Shown here one piece after another: positions 10,489-22,491 of a stretch of DNA of 64,000 nt. The translations under genes and the position numbers were made by a program. Position 1 is the stretch's first letter; each line of letters begins with the position of its first letter. Below the pieces are notes generated by a model. The model searched no databases, was not told where the DNA came from, and worked only from the letters and a program-made list of their open reading frames with translations. Source of the stretch: Cordia subcordata (taxonomy: Eukaryota > Streptophyta > Magnoliopsida > Boraginales > Cordiaceae); NCBI GenBank assembly GCA_028554755.1, contig JAPTOF010000005.1, positions 20,992,001 through 21,056,000 on the forward strand, read 5' to 3'.

Positions 10489-13400
10489 TCAATTTAATAA
10501 ATTACTAGCATCCAATCCAAATATCATGCTAAAAACTTGTTTCATCTCTAAGACAGGATCATTAATGTTCCCTGATGACTTTGATCGCCAAGCAACATGC
10601 TCATCAGGCCTCACCAAAATGGCTCCTCTGTCTGTCAGCTTGCATAGATCCCACCAAGAAGGTGAAGTTGGTGATCTCTTCACTTCCACAACATCTATGA
10701 AGTTTTTCCAGGGCATCAATGCAGCAGCACTTGTGACATTTCCATCATCAGTAGTAGTGTTCTCCGGCCACACAACACACACCTTTAAAGGAAGTTTGAT
10801 TTCCTCTGCAGCCACCTTGAATGCAGCTTGGGCTAGATGATAGGACTCTTTAATTGGTGCTATAATGAATAGAAACTCAACCTTTTCCACTGAGACAAGA
10901 TCCAGTGTGGAAATTGTGTCCTGCAAAAACATCATGCTAACTGAACTCAGCCGCAGGGCAAAGATTACAATCAGGTTATGTTGCCCCTGCAACTCTTATG
11001 CATTCAGCATTCTTGATATTGTTATGTCGTTGGAGACAAGATATGAATTTGGTTTGTAAATTAGCTTAAATCCATACTTAAATTAACTATTTTAGCCCGG
11101 TTAATATTTGACAAAAATAGTGATTCTTGAGTCTGCGATAGGTGTCTAACTTGGAGTTAGTACCTTGCCTGACAGACTCGATAACAGTCTAACATTCATG
11201 TGAGGCAATCTTGATCCAGGATTTGTAGAGGGAACATACTCTCTCCTACGTCCCGTAGGTGATTCTGATGCATTGAAAGTGTTATCACCATCCGGGACCG
11301 ATGCTCCTTTGAGGTACCTAATATGGATCTTAATACTTTTAACTGATCATAAAGCACATAAATACTTTGGAGACGAAAATAATAAACAAATATAACACAG
11401 TAGCAGAAGCAATATAACACAAAACACGCAACATTTTAACGGGGTTCCGCATAGCTTGCATCCACAGGAGTAAATTCGAGTTATATTCTAACAAAAACTC
11501 CACAGCACAGAGTGAGATATAGTTGCCCAGAGTAACATTTACCTGAAACCTAAGTCCTCTGCAGGGAACATGAGTTGCAAGCTCTCTCCACATTCAAATA
11601 TATGTTTTAGTTTAGCAAGCCTTGAAGATCCAAGAGGATTTTTCTCATTCAACACAAAATCTGAAAGCTGCAAGCTGAGGATACCAAACACTCCACAGAA
11701 AATTGCCTTTTTCACAGGGGATGGCAAAATGGAAGCTATCGTACCATTAATAGCTCGGTAGACTACAAAATTTGTTAGGAAAAGAAAAATCAACACGCCA
11801 AGCTAAAAATTTATCGTACATAAAATAATCTGGACCTTTTAGAAAATCTCACCTGCATTTCCAATGGTTCGATTAAGACCAAGTGTAGTTGAAATGTTCA
11901 ATGCTATACGGAAGTTTTGAAGACTAAGTGCTACGTAGAGATCGGCAATCTATAAAGTTCAAGATTAAAAGGTGAATATAATATATGCCAATTTTTCAAC
12001 TTAAACTGAAAGACATTTGATAAATCATCTTTTGATAAATGGCGAAACCCATATTGTGTGTTGTGCTAAGTCTACTAATGTTTTAATGTAAGGAATAAAA
12101 TTTAGAGTTTTCCAGAAACACAGTGAGGTTTTAGATTATTATGATACTATAGGTAATGATTCAGGAAATCCAACATAACACGAGGCTATGTTTATATATA
12201 TATATAGTCACAAGAAAGAAAATTTGTACTTGTTTTCGTTCAACTTCATAAGTGGAAAGGAAAGATACTGGAGTCATTCCAGGGAGTACAGAGGCCAATT
12301 TCCAGGCAAGGTTATGAACATCCTGGATGCCCGTATTCATACCTGTAACCAACACGCTTTGAGTCCGTGATGATAATATTAATAGTGAACCCAAATAATT
12401 ATGAATTGAACACAAATCTCATTCAATACAAAATTGATAATGTGAGACAGGGTGTTATATGGTTTATCACAACCTCTTCTTTCAATCTCAGAATCAACAG
12501 GAAAAAGAGTTGCATACCAAAACCACCAGAAGGAGGAATCAAATGAGCAGCATCACCAGCAAGAATAACTCTGTTATCACAAGATATGTATTTATCTGCA
12601 ATTTGAGAATGCATCACCCACTGCTGTGTGGCTATTATATTCACGTCTGCAAGCTCTCGGCCAACTGACGTGGAGATTAGCCTCTCTAACGTCTACAACA
12701 AGATAAAGTTTTTAAAATAACAATTACATTAATGAAAACAAGATTGTTTCCAGTAGGAAATTATGCCTAAGATTATTTTATAGTCTCAATTTTTTCAAGA
12801 AAATTATTATTTTGTAACTATTAGTTATTATCATTTTGTCTCTCCCAACCAAAATCCTGGCTTTGTCCCAGCTTACATAAGGCTCAATGAATTTTAGAAG
12901 AAGATAAATTAAGTGAACAGGTAGAAAAATAAAGAAGGCTTTAGTTAAAGCGTCCTTGTAAATAATCCCTAAAATTTATTCAGTTTTCACAATTTCATCC
13001 CATGCAGAGAGAGCGCTCAATCTCTTATGCTACCCATTGAAAATACTTTTAGATGAATTGGTAGTTAAGTATTTTTCAATCTAACTCGAGACAAATGTTT
13101 AACTTCATAAAAATCTCAAGATGCTTTGCCCAAGAGAAAGTACTCTACAAAAAGTGAAATTAAGATACCTCAGGGTGAAAGTCCTCCGGCTTCTGTTGAG
13201 GTGGATAATATGGTACCTAACACGTAAATGACTAAAATATAAGCTCTAGGTTTTTCATGGACAATAACAATATGCAAAGAGAGGATGTGACCCAGTTGTA
13301 GCACTCGTCAAATGAGACATACAGGTCTCGAGTTCCAGGCGTCATGCATACCTGTAAAATAAACTCCCCTTGCTTCAGATCATGAGCAACAAGGGAACAT

Positions 13401-16400
13401 ACAACTAGAGGGTTGAAGATAAAGAAGATCATGCCCGGTCTCTCTTTCGTCAAATAATCTCCCAAGTCTCGACTGAAAAAGTGGATTCCAACAAAATGTT
13501 GCAAGTCCCTTTCACCCTTCATGTCTATGCCTAAAAGCTTTCGGATTGTACTGCTTGCGCCATCTGCACCAATCAGAAACTTACAATGGAAATCTTTCTC
13601 CGTACGCTTTCCTTCCTTATCATCAAAAGCAACAGTTGCTGTAACACCATGGTCTGCAGTTTTTATGGAGATGCATTCATGCCCCATTAATATCTCACCA
13701 CAACAATCACTCGTTTGTGCCGCGGCGTTGGTATTAATACGAAAGCCGAGGTTTTCAAGCTTGTGTACTAGCAACCTACTCAATTTGTACTGGGAGAGGT
13801 TTGCAACAGACACTGGGCTCACAATCCCACCAAGATCTGTCAAAATAGAAACCGCAATATCAACATCTCCGGAGTAAATTAACCCCTTAACAAAGCATCC
13901 ACCCCGCAGGGCTCGTTTGGATTGACATCTTCATAAAGCGTTTTTTAATAATTTTTTTCAAAAAAATATTTTTTTTAAGAAGTGAAAACTTCTAAGAACA
14001 GTTAGATTCGAACTTTTTTTTTTTAGAAGTTTCAACCAAATACTTATTACAAAAAATATATTTCTATTAGATTTTTTTAATTAAAAAGAAAAAACCAATG
14101 CAAACAAGCTCTAATTGTCAATAACAGTCAATGGTAGGTGAAATATCATTATTTACTTGCCGTATAATCCATCCTCATTGATGTAACAACTACCTAAGGG
14201 CCTTGAAATCACATATGAGGGGGGTCTGAATTATTTTATGCAAACAATCATGTAATTTCACAATTATTGTTATAATATTGAATTTTCAGATTAATCTTTG
14301 TTTGATACGAGGAAAATGTCCGTGGTGGTTCATTTATGTTAGGCGCAATGAGGATATCCCATATTTAAATAGAATGTATGTGACATCACGTCTTACATAA
14401 GTCCTATTAGTTACCGCACGTTACTTTTTTGAGAATTTTGTACAAAGTTTATAACAATTTGGGTCTACTACTATTATATATGATCAAGAGCTTAAACATT
14501 TTGAGTGAGAAAATTAGACTTAGAGCGAGTTTGACATTCAATTGAGAAATTCAGTTTTGTGAAAAAGGCCTTTTCAAAATAAACTTTTAGCTAAATGAAC
14601 TTTTGGCCAAAACAAAATTGTGTTTAGTTAGTTTTATGTGAAATGAACTTTAACCAAATGAGATAATATTTGGTTTTACATTTAGAAATAACTATTGGTT
14701 GTCTACATTACTAAAATGGACATTTTGAACTAATATGGTTTGCTTTCTATAAATACTATTTTATTCATATTTATAGTTGTTTGAAAAAATTGTTTAAGAA
14801 ATTATAGTTATAATTCAAAATATTAATAACAAAAATAAAATATATTAGCAAAAATATAACCATGGATCATTGCAATATGATAAGAAACTAAGAACACCAA
14901 ATTAAATAAAATAAGGATAGGAAAAAGAGGGGTAGCAATTGGCATAATGAAAAATTGAAAAAGATATTTTTGTCCAAAAAATATATTAAAACACTGTTGC
15001 CAAAAAAGACAAATGGAGAAATAAAAAAATTTAATTTCTCGGTTTGACATCAAAACTTAATTGACTTTTAAGCAAAATCAACTTTTAAAATGTAAAATTA
15101 AACACTCTTATTTTCTTTAAACGAACTTTTAAATTCTAAAAGTCAGTTTGGTTATCTAAAACTGAAAACCAAACTGGCCATGAATGTTTGCTTCTACACA
15201 AGATTCGTATTTAATTTATAACGATTTGGATTCACTATTATTAATGTCATAGGTTAGGACATTTCAAATCAATTAATTAAGCTCAATATTTGATAGTACA
15301 AGTTGTCTTTAATTTATAATGGTTTGGGTTAATATCATCATCACAAAATCAAATATTTTGTACCAATTCACGATTTGACGTACGTGCTGGCAAGTCAATA
15401 TTTGGGTGTAGTTTTTTTACAAAAACTTGAAATTTTACAAATTTAATAACATGCAAAATGTGGCCCGTACTCCCAACATAACAAGAGGTCAACGAAGGAA
15501 ACTTGTATCAGGCACAAAGAAGAACATTGAAAAACTGGCACGGTGGAGAATATATATAATCTAAGAACATATGTATACATAATTTACAAACCTTTGATGC
15601 ACATCTTTGATTTGTGCACATCAATAATATATTATATAAAGTATATTAAGTCTCTATTTGTTTCGCAAAAAATAATTTATTTTGGAAATATTTTTCAAGG
15701 AAATTTTTTTCTTAAAAAATGTTTTCTTTAAAAAAAAAAAAAAACCTTCCGTCGTTTAATTATTACAACAAAAATTAATTATAAACTATTTTTAATGACA
15801 CTAAAAAGTGCATTTATATGCGCTAAAAGGAGGCTCGGTCCTCAGCCCCTGACCCCATGGCTGGGGTCCCCAAGGGGCCAGGCGCTGGGCCCTGAGGGCC
15901 GGGGGCCAAGTCCTAGGGGTTGGGGCTCCGAGCCTAGGGCACCAACCTAGGGGATGGGGTGGGGTCAGGGGTTGGGGGTGTAGGGTTGGGGAGGTTTGAT
16001 AATTATGGGGAAAATTACTCTATTTTTTATTGTTCAAAAAATATTTTACTTTAACTTTTTCACTTGTACCAACCCAACCCCGAAAAATGTTGGAAAACAT
16101 TTTTCGCAAAACAAATGGAACCTAAGAATATACTTATTTGCAAGATCTTATTGAATCCATCATTTGGACTTATAAGAAATTAAAAGTTGCTCTAGCTAGC
16201 CACTCAGGCGACGTGCCATGGAAAGATCTGTTTGCAGATATCGCATTGAAAACCAACTTTTTTTATTTATTTATTGTAATACATAAAGATAATGCACATG
16301 GATCATATGCTTATGTAGTTAAGAACCACTATAGACAGAATTTATAATTCAAATTAAATTATAGAATGATTTGGCAAATAAAATTTTTCTTTTTTTAAAA

Positions 16401-17876
16401 CAGAAGAAAATGCATTCCCAGCTTCTTACCGAGCATATCTGAAAATACTAAGTTTTTATACTACAAACACTGGTAGTATATTATACATTAATTTTTGGAC
16501 ATTAATAATATACTATACAAAATTAACAAACCTTTCATGCACATCTAAAAACATATATCTATACATTAATAATATATTATTTAAAATATAGTCATTTAAT
16601 ATCTTTTTTTTATTGCCATATCTTTTAGTTTTAAAATATAGTCATTTAATATCTTTTTTTTATTGCCATACCTTTTAGTTTCATGAGCTATTCTCCCTCA
16701 AAAAATGACTTACAGATTCAAAAAACGCAATATTCCTCTTCTATTATTTTTCTTCTCCTAGATCAAACCTTCGTTCTTTGTTTTTACTTTATTAATTTAA
16801 ATAGTATATATTTAGTTATTATACATCTCCCACAAAAAATTGTAATTAAAATTGAAAACTTACCAAAGATTATATTTATATTCCATTCTTACATGAATTG
16901 CGTGTAAAAATTAAAAGTCAATAATAAATAAAAATATCAAAAGTGTTCATTTTTCTTGTGTGTCATATAAGTAATACACTAGTTCCTATAATATTATTTA
17001 TTTTTCTCGTATATATGTGTGTGTTTGTGTATGTATGAATATATACTCGAAAAGTAAATAATATTTTAATCCATGTCTACTTTCAACCTTTAATGCATTA
17101 ATCATACTTTGCCGCTCGAGACAAATATAATGCATATAACACAAAATAAGAAATATTACCATGAGGTTGAATGTGATTAACTGAGCCAAGAAGACGACCA
17201 GTGAGTGAACTACAATACACATAGTTCCTCCAACAATCTATAGGTGTTTGAGTCCTTTGAATATCATCGGCTAAACCATCCAATTTTCTCAACACCTATA
17301 ATCAAAAATCAGCATGGAAAACACAATTAGGCTCTATCTAAACTTAGTGACAAAAATCGTCCATCATCCCCTTCTCGCACTTTCTTGTAGTGTGTTTAGT
17401 GAATATTTGACTGTAGTGTCAAGTACGATAGTGCGAAAAAAAATAATCACCAAAGGGAAAACAAAAGAGAGAAAAGGTTCCCAGCAAAAAAATAAAATAA
17501 AAGAGAGAGAAAAGGTTAATAAACCAACCTCCATAGACCTATTGTTTATGAAATGTGCCTTTGGATGATTTGAAAAGGCCTTTCTTTTCTCCAGAACAGC
17601 ACATTTTATCCCTGCATAAGAGTAAATTACTTACCAACATATGAATTGAACAATAGCTTCAAAAAATAGGGTCCGTTATATACATACATATATATATATA
17701 TATATGTGTGTGTGTGTATCTGTATATATGTATATAAAATAAATTAAATGGGGTTTAAGATTGTAACCAAGTTTGGATAGAAGGATGGAAAGAACAAGGC
17801 CAACTGGGCCTGCACCGATGATCAATACCGGCAAGATTGAATCGTCGTCGTTGATCACTTTGTTTAAGTCTGACAT
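10489..17876 (-). CDS. Gene A: FAD-dependent aromatic/polyketide hydroxylase-like monooxygenase
   Basis: Eleven exons join in frame to 683 aa: 17768-17876, 17529-17611, 17160-17295, 13352-13836, 13169-13216, 12518-12692, 12230-12342, 11853-11949, 11543-11762, 11164-11317, 10489-10920. All introns are GT-AG. Family: class A flavoprotein monooxygenase (FAD_binding_3), expected to use NAD(P)H and O2 to hydroxylate an aromatic substrate; the substrate is unknown. Seen: GAGPVG at residues 21-26, NNRSMEV in exon 2/3, GADGASS in exon 4, GDAAHLIPPSGGFGMNTG in exons 6-7, and a thioredoxin-like C-terminal domain with ILVRPDEHVAWR. The ATG at 17876 is the only in-frame ATG before the dinucleotide fold, so there is no room for a transit peptide and a cytosolic enzyme is likely. 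Exon 7 ends CAA before the donor where B and C have CAG. Intron 3 is 3.3 kb and holds three MITEs. Length is close to the about 709-aa Arabidopsis relative. Confidence 0.88.
13909..14111. mobile_element. Tourist-like MITE in gene A intron 3
   Basis: Ends GGGCTCGTTTGGATTGAC / CAATGCAAACAAGCTC. The same insertion is in relic D (42893-43112), where TAA duplications are intact, so it predates the A/D split. Confidence 0.8.
14523..15180. mobile_element. Gene A-specific 658-bp TIR element in intron 3
   Basis: Ends GAGCGAGTTTGACATTCA and, inverted, TGGCCAGTTTGGTTTTCA. Flanks are TTA and TGA. Relic D reads GACTTAGTGTTTGC across the site (about 43520), an empty site. No coding capacity. Confidence 0.75.
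15650..16122. mobile_element. TIR element with GC-rich core, gene A intron 3
   Basis: Ends GTCTCTATTTGTTTCGC / GCAAAACAAATGGAACC, flanked by TAA on both sides. The outer arms are AT-rich, but 15830-15990 is an extremely GC-rich core of GGGG/CCCC words. A homologous element with a related core is at 43997-44445. Confidence 0.8.
16581..16680. repeat. 50-bp tandem duplication
   Basis: Two nearly identical 50-bp units beginning TTAAAATATAGTCATTTAAT in intron 3 of gene A. The corresponding part of relic D (about 44915-44970) has one unit. Confidence 0.85.
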
Positions 17877-17942
17877 TTCGATCAATCACAAACTCATACA
17901 CAATCACACACACAGACACACAGTTAAATGTTGCAGACAACC

Positions 17943-17949
17943 TTATATA
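17943..17949 (-). promoter_or_regulatory. TATA box of gene A
   Basis: TATATAA on the minus strand within the motif ACCTTATATA (plus-strand reading) that is shared by all family promoters, about 67 bp upstream of the ATG at 17876. Confidence 0.65.
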
Positions 17950-17959
17950 ATAGCTCTAT

Positions 17960-18660
17960 GTGTACCCTTCTCGTAGATTGGTGCAAAAATCTTGGAGCTG
18001 TTGGTATCAATTTGGATTAAAAATGAATATTTCTTTTGTCTAATTGCATTCTCTACGTCATTGCTTGCATGAGATGCATTTTTTTCCATGCCTGTCGTTT
18101 GGAAAATATTTGTTGTACTAGTACGACGTACACTAAATCCAATATTTTAATCATAAAAATTCGTTCGTCTAGCAAATGATTCTTCTTTTAAAATGAGACT
18201 GAAGTTCACAAACATTACAATCAAAGACTAAATTAACCATCCAGTCCAACCTTTTTTTTAGTCAAGATCCAGTCCAACTTGGCTGTTATTATAATATATC
18301 CTTTTGAATAATAACTGTTAATGTTTACTTAAGCTTGCTATTCTACAATAAATAAATGGACCCTTAATTTGAGTCAATGCATGATAAGTTGTCACACCAA
18401 CTAAAAAGTGAAATTTTGGAAAGACAAATTTATTATATTTATTTATTGTTTTAATAATTCTTGGAATTGTTGATTAATCAATTTAATCCCGTTGACGGCG
18501 GCATGAAAATTCCGTTTGTATATTGCCTTCTTCAGAGTCAAAAAGCACGGCATAGATGGCCACCAATTTAGAAATGAAGATAAGATCGATGACGCAAAGG
18601 GATTTTTTTTTTTTTATCAGAACGCAAATATTTATGACCAAGATTTCATTTCACTAGTTA
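17960..18660. other. Upstream region of gene A, no gene seen
   Basis: AT-rich. The first few hundred bases are collinear with the region upstream of relic D (46240-46520). Nothing beyond promoter homology is recognisable. Confidence 0.6.
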
Positions 18661-19177
18661 GAGCCCGTTTGGCTAAATTTATTTTTGAGTGTTTATAAAC
18701 AGTAGGTGCTTATAAAAAAAAAGTAATTTTTAAGCAAGTGATAAATAAAAATAGATATATTTATATAATATTTGTTTATAAATTATTGACATATTTAATA
18801 AATAGAAGTTTATAAATAGTAATAATAGTTAAAATAACTAAATTGGACATGTCATTAACTAATACTTAAGTTTTTGAAGGACAAAAGTGTCTTTAAATAC
18901 AGTCAAGATTAGGTGGTTATGAGCTGCAAAAAAAAAAAAAAAGAAGGGTTGGGTAGGCCTAACTTATTGTTTAGCGGCTTAAAAGCTGCACATAAGACAA
19001 GTTACCAACCATATCATTTTTATTTCTTGGCTTCTAATCTAGTTTGACCAACTTATAAGGAGCCTATTTAGCTATGCTTATTTTGCTACTTGCAAGCACT
19101 TAAAAGAAAAATACCTATTTTCATACTTTTTATTATTTGTAGCTTATAAGCCCAAATAAGCTTAGCCAAACAGGCTC
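18661..19177. mobile_element. Composite Tourist-like element, TSD TTA
   Basis: Outer ends GAGCCCGTTTGGCTAA / TTAGCCAAACAGGCTC, flanked by TTA at 18658-18660 and 19178-19180. A second inward end (GGAGCCTATTTAGC near 19061) suggests one short element nested in another. Confidence 0.7.
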
Positions 19178-19345
19178 TTACTCCAACTCAGTTGCTTCTA
19201 TTGGACAAACTTTTTATCTACAGTCAATGCACGCTGGGCCAAGTGTACTAAAACAAGTATAAGATTAGTTACTGTTGGTCGGAGTTGCTTCGGTGAAGAT
19301 GAAGAAGAGTGTATAAGTAAATTAAAAGTGGTTTAAGATTGTAAC

Positions 19346-19450
19346 CAAACCAAAGGATGGCGAGAACAAAGCCAACAAGGCTTGCATCGACAATTAACAC
19401 CGGCGAGGTTAAATATTCGCTGTTGATCACTTTAGTTTTAAGTTTGACAT
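19346..19450 (-). pseudogene. Relic H: isolated monooxygenase exon 1
   Basis: The minus strand from ATG at 19450 reads MSNLK, frameshifts, then continues VINSEYLTSPVLIVDASLVG, matching exon 1 of gene A with GAGPVG changed to DASLVG. The exon 1/intron 1 donor (G|GTTACAATC) is kept and TATA-like sequence lies upstream near 19515. No other exon of this copy is nearby. Confidence 0.8.
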
Positions 19451-19533
19451 ATTGATGCTAAATTCACTTACCCACAAAGAGAGACAAAGAGTTAGATGCT
19501 ATGGAGCGTTCACTTATATAGGCAGACAACTTT

Positions 19534-19763
19534 GGGCTCATTTGGATTGGTTTTTTTTTAAAGTAATTTTTTTAACAATTTTTGAAAAATAACTTTTTTT
19601 TAGTAGTTAAAAATTTTAGCTTCTAAAAAAAATTGTATTTGAGTTTTTTTTAGAATTTCAGCCTTTTTAGAAACCAAATCAAATAGTTATTATAAATTTA
19701 ATGTAACTTTTTCAAGAAAAAAATATATTTTTTTCTGAAAAAAAATCAATCCAAACAAGCCCC
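19534..19763. mobile_element. Tourist-like MITE upstream of relic H
   Basis: Ends GGGCTCATTTGGATTGG / CAATCCAAACAAGCCCC. AT-rich interior without coding potential. Confidence 0.75.
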
Positions 19764-22490
19764 TTATATGCAAGGCTCATCTGGATTAGCTTTTTTCAAA
19801 AGTCTTTTTTTTATATAACTTTTTTTAAAAAAGGTTTTTTTGTTTGAATAAATATATGTACAATTAATACAAGCCACAATCTGATGGCAGCCTTTGCAAC
19901 GAGCTGTAAAGGGGAAGAAAGAAATTTTGCAGAAGCAACAATGGAAAATAGGAATACGAGCTTTCTTTCTTTCTTTCTTTTATAAAATATTTCTATTTTC
20001 TTCATTTCAAGCCAGGGAGTTAGTATATAAATGGGTTGGGTTAGCGATTATTAGGCCTATTGGGCCGGCATGGCCGACAACCCAGCTCATTTGGTTGGCC
20101 CACATGGGCCTAATGGTCGACCCATATGGGCCTAAAATCAGCACCTGGCAGCCCACATGGGCCTAACGGCCAGATTGCCAGAAAAAAGTTATTGTCCTGT
20201 GAAAAAGGTTAAAAAGAAAAAAACCTTGGCCTGTACACAAATAGATGTAGTAAGTTTCAACATCCATATGTTATCATATTAAATTATTGTAGTAAGTTTC
20301 AACATCCAATTGAAAAAGCTGAAATAGAAAAAGAAAAAGCTTGGCCTGTAGATATATGCATATGTTTGCTAAATTTGCAATTTTGCTTTTAAAGGACTAT
20401 TCAAATGGGCATCCAAAGTAGCAACTTCCCGGCATCCAAAGTAGCAACTTCCCTTTTTTTTCAATTTTATTTTGATTTGCCAATTTTCTCAAATCTTTGT
20501 AATTGCAATGCATATCTTTGTTGTCTTCCTGTTAGTAAAACAAAAGAATGCCTCAATGCCTTTTAGGTTAACACTATCGAGATACATGAACTTACCCAAG
20601 AACAATATCCAAGGGAGCTTGCTAGAAGGACTACCTTATTATCATTACACAAAATGGCCTAGCATCTTGACCGGTTTAAATTCAATAACAAGTCTCAGAC
20701 TTATACCCTACACCCTCCATCAATAGGCTAATTCTATGGAAGAATCTTCTTGTTTCTTTTCCTCCTTTCTCATAGTCTTTTTACTCTATTTTAAGCTTTT
20801 ATGATCCAAGGTGATATCAATTTTGTAGTTTCGGTTATCTACATTAATTGAGTAATACATCAATTATTATATCCAAAAGACTTAATCTCATGACTTGAAA
20901 AGTCAAGCATGAGTTCTTTGACTTTTTCATGCATATGGTTGTAGAATCTTTGGAAGAAGAAAAAATCTCATTGTCCAATCAGTATTCTAAATAAGGTTGC
21001 TTGGAAAGTTTGCAATGAAGGATATTTATTCAATTCAATCACCCTCTAAAATGGATATAAGGAATTTCGGGGGACCTTAAGTAATGCAAGCTAGAGGTAA
21101 TAGATTTAAACCATAAGATCATTTTGCATTTAGATTATTAGAACCGTTATACTTAATTATCTTTGACCATTTAATTATATCATTAATGGCAGTTTTGACT
21201 ATCATATCAAGAAATAAAAAAGAAAAACACAAAAATGCATGTTCTACGTAAAAAGATACATACATACATCCATATATATATCTAACCTTGGGTTCTATTT
21301 GTTAGTTTATGGTCCTTCAATTTTTCTTTGGTTGGTTTGCTATTGAGAAGAGTATAGGACGTTTATTAAAGTTTATAGGAAGTGATGTAAAAGACATTAT
21401 CCAAGTGGGATCGATACAAGGACTACTGGTGTTTTACTTATCAAAGGATGTTTGGTTTAACTTTTAAGGTGATCAAACCAGCTTAAAATTCAATTTAAAT
21501 TAATAGATTGTTTGCTTTAGTAAAAGAAAAAGTGTACTTTATTTTAAGTGGTTTTAAGCAAAAAAATAAAATACTCCTTACATTCAACTTGGGCTTCACT
21601 TCTAGATTTTGCTTTTTAGAACTTTAAAACTTTATAAAATGACAAGTTTGACCAAATCATTTACTATCTTATCCTTACATTTTATCTTTATTATTAGAAT
21701 ATCTTTACTCTTTTATTTTATACTTGTCCTTTTATTTCTATTTTTCATATCCTTAAAAGTTATTTTAACAATTTTTGCTATAGTTCAATCCACTCTAATC
21801 AAACATGTAAATACTTATTTTTATAATTGCAACTTTTATTGAAACATGTAACTACTTAAAATAAATAAATAAATAAAAAGCCAAAGCTATTTTAAGTAGT
21901 TTTTTGGTATGCCAATCCAAACGCCCTCCAAAAATTAGCCTCTTGGTCAAGTTTCGTCCATACCTCCTAAATATTATTGTTAGACATTATCCACGGAATT
22001 ATTTCATAGTTTCTTTTCCTCATTTCTCGTAGTTTTAGTTTTTTTTCTTTTCTCTTAAATAAAATTAACATAATTTCGAGCTGACTATGAATAAATACAA
22101 GACCTTTACCCTCCCATGACACAAACAGCCAAACAGGAAAAGCAGACAAATTAAAATATGCAAAAGCTGCCTCATCAAACTTCTGAACACTGATGTGAAG
22201 AGCCAAGTGCAATTCATTAACTTTACTCGAATGGCCACCCAAAACATCCCTTATTTAGACATTCACTTCTTTCTTATGCATACACCCTCTACATTTGATA
22301 GAAAAGTGCATGAACAAAATCCCATTAACTGGGGTCGGTTATATGAATTCGAAAATGCTACGAGACTAGTTCTTTTACTATGCTAAATGCCACCAGAATG
22401 ATCGGCATCTGTGCAACAAAGAGCCATTATTTGACTGACTGACTCCATGTATCATAACAGTCACATTATTTATATCTTTTAGTGTACTGC
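19764..22490. other. A-B spacer without a supported gene
   Basis: Contains a cluster of TGGGCC motifs (20020-20180), a short duplicated GTAGTAAGTTTCAACATCCA motif (about 20247 and 20290), and a possible MITE with GGATGTTTGGTTT / GCCAATCCAAACGCCCTCC ends (about 21443-21928). Open frames here are short and show no family match or splice context. Confidence 0.6.
20020..20180. promoter_or_regulatory. Cluster of site II-like TGGGCC/GGCCCA motifs
   Basis: At least five TGGGCC or GGCCCA sites in 160 bp, several as the palindrome-like CCCACATGGGCCTAA, about 20-30 bp apart. TGGGCY is the plant site II element bound by TCP factors in promoters of growth and housekeeping genes. No gene is recognised next to it, so function is uncertain. 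It may equally be a minisatellite-like repeat. Confidence 0.4.
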
Positions 22491-22491
22491 A

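Noticed and set aside
10451..10840. 129-codon plus-strand frame opposite gene A exon 11 (similar frames at 22616-22837 and 47846-48067)
   Set aside because: Antisense shadow of a strongly conserved exon. It has no family features of its own and ends vary between copies.
13232..13351. Continuation of gene A exon 4 past 13352 (frame stays open for about 40 codons)
   Set aside because: The GT donor at 13350-13351 is conserved in B and C, and the extension has no counterpart in them; it is intron.
17877..17885. Upstream TTG start for gene A (three extra residues)
   Set aside because: The first in-frame ATG is at 17876. Non-ATG initiation has no support here.
20472..20726. 84-codon plus-strand frame with a vaguely LRR-like NNIQGSLLEGLP segment
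   Set aside because: Only one partial repeat. The rest is unrelated, and no flanking LRR sequence is found.
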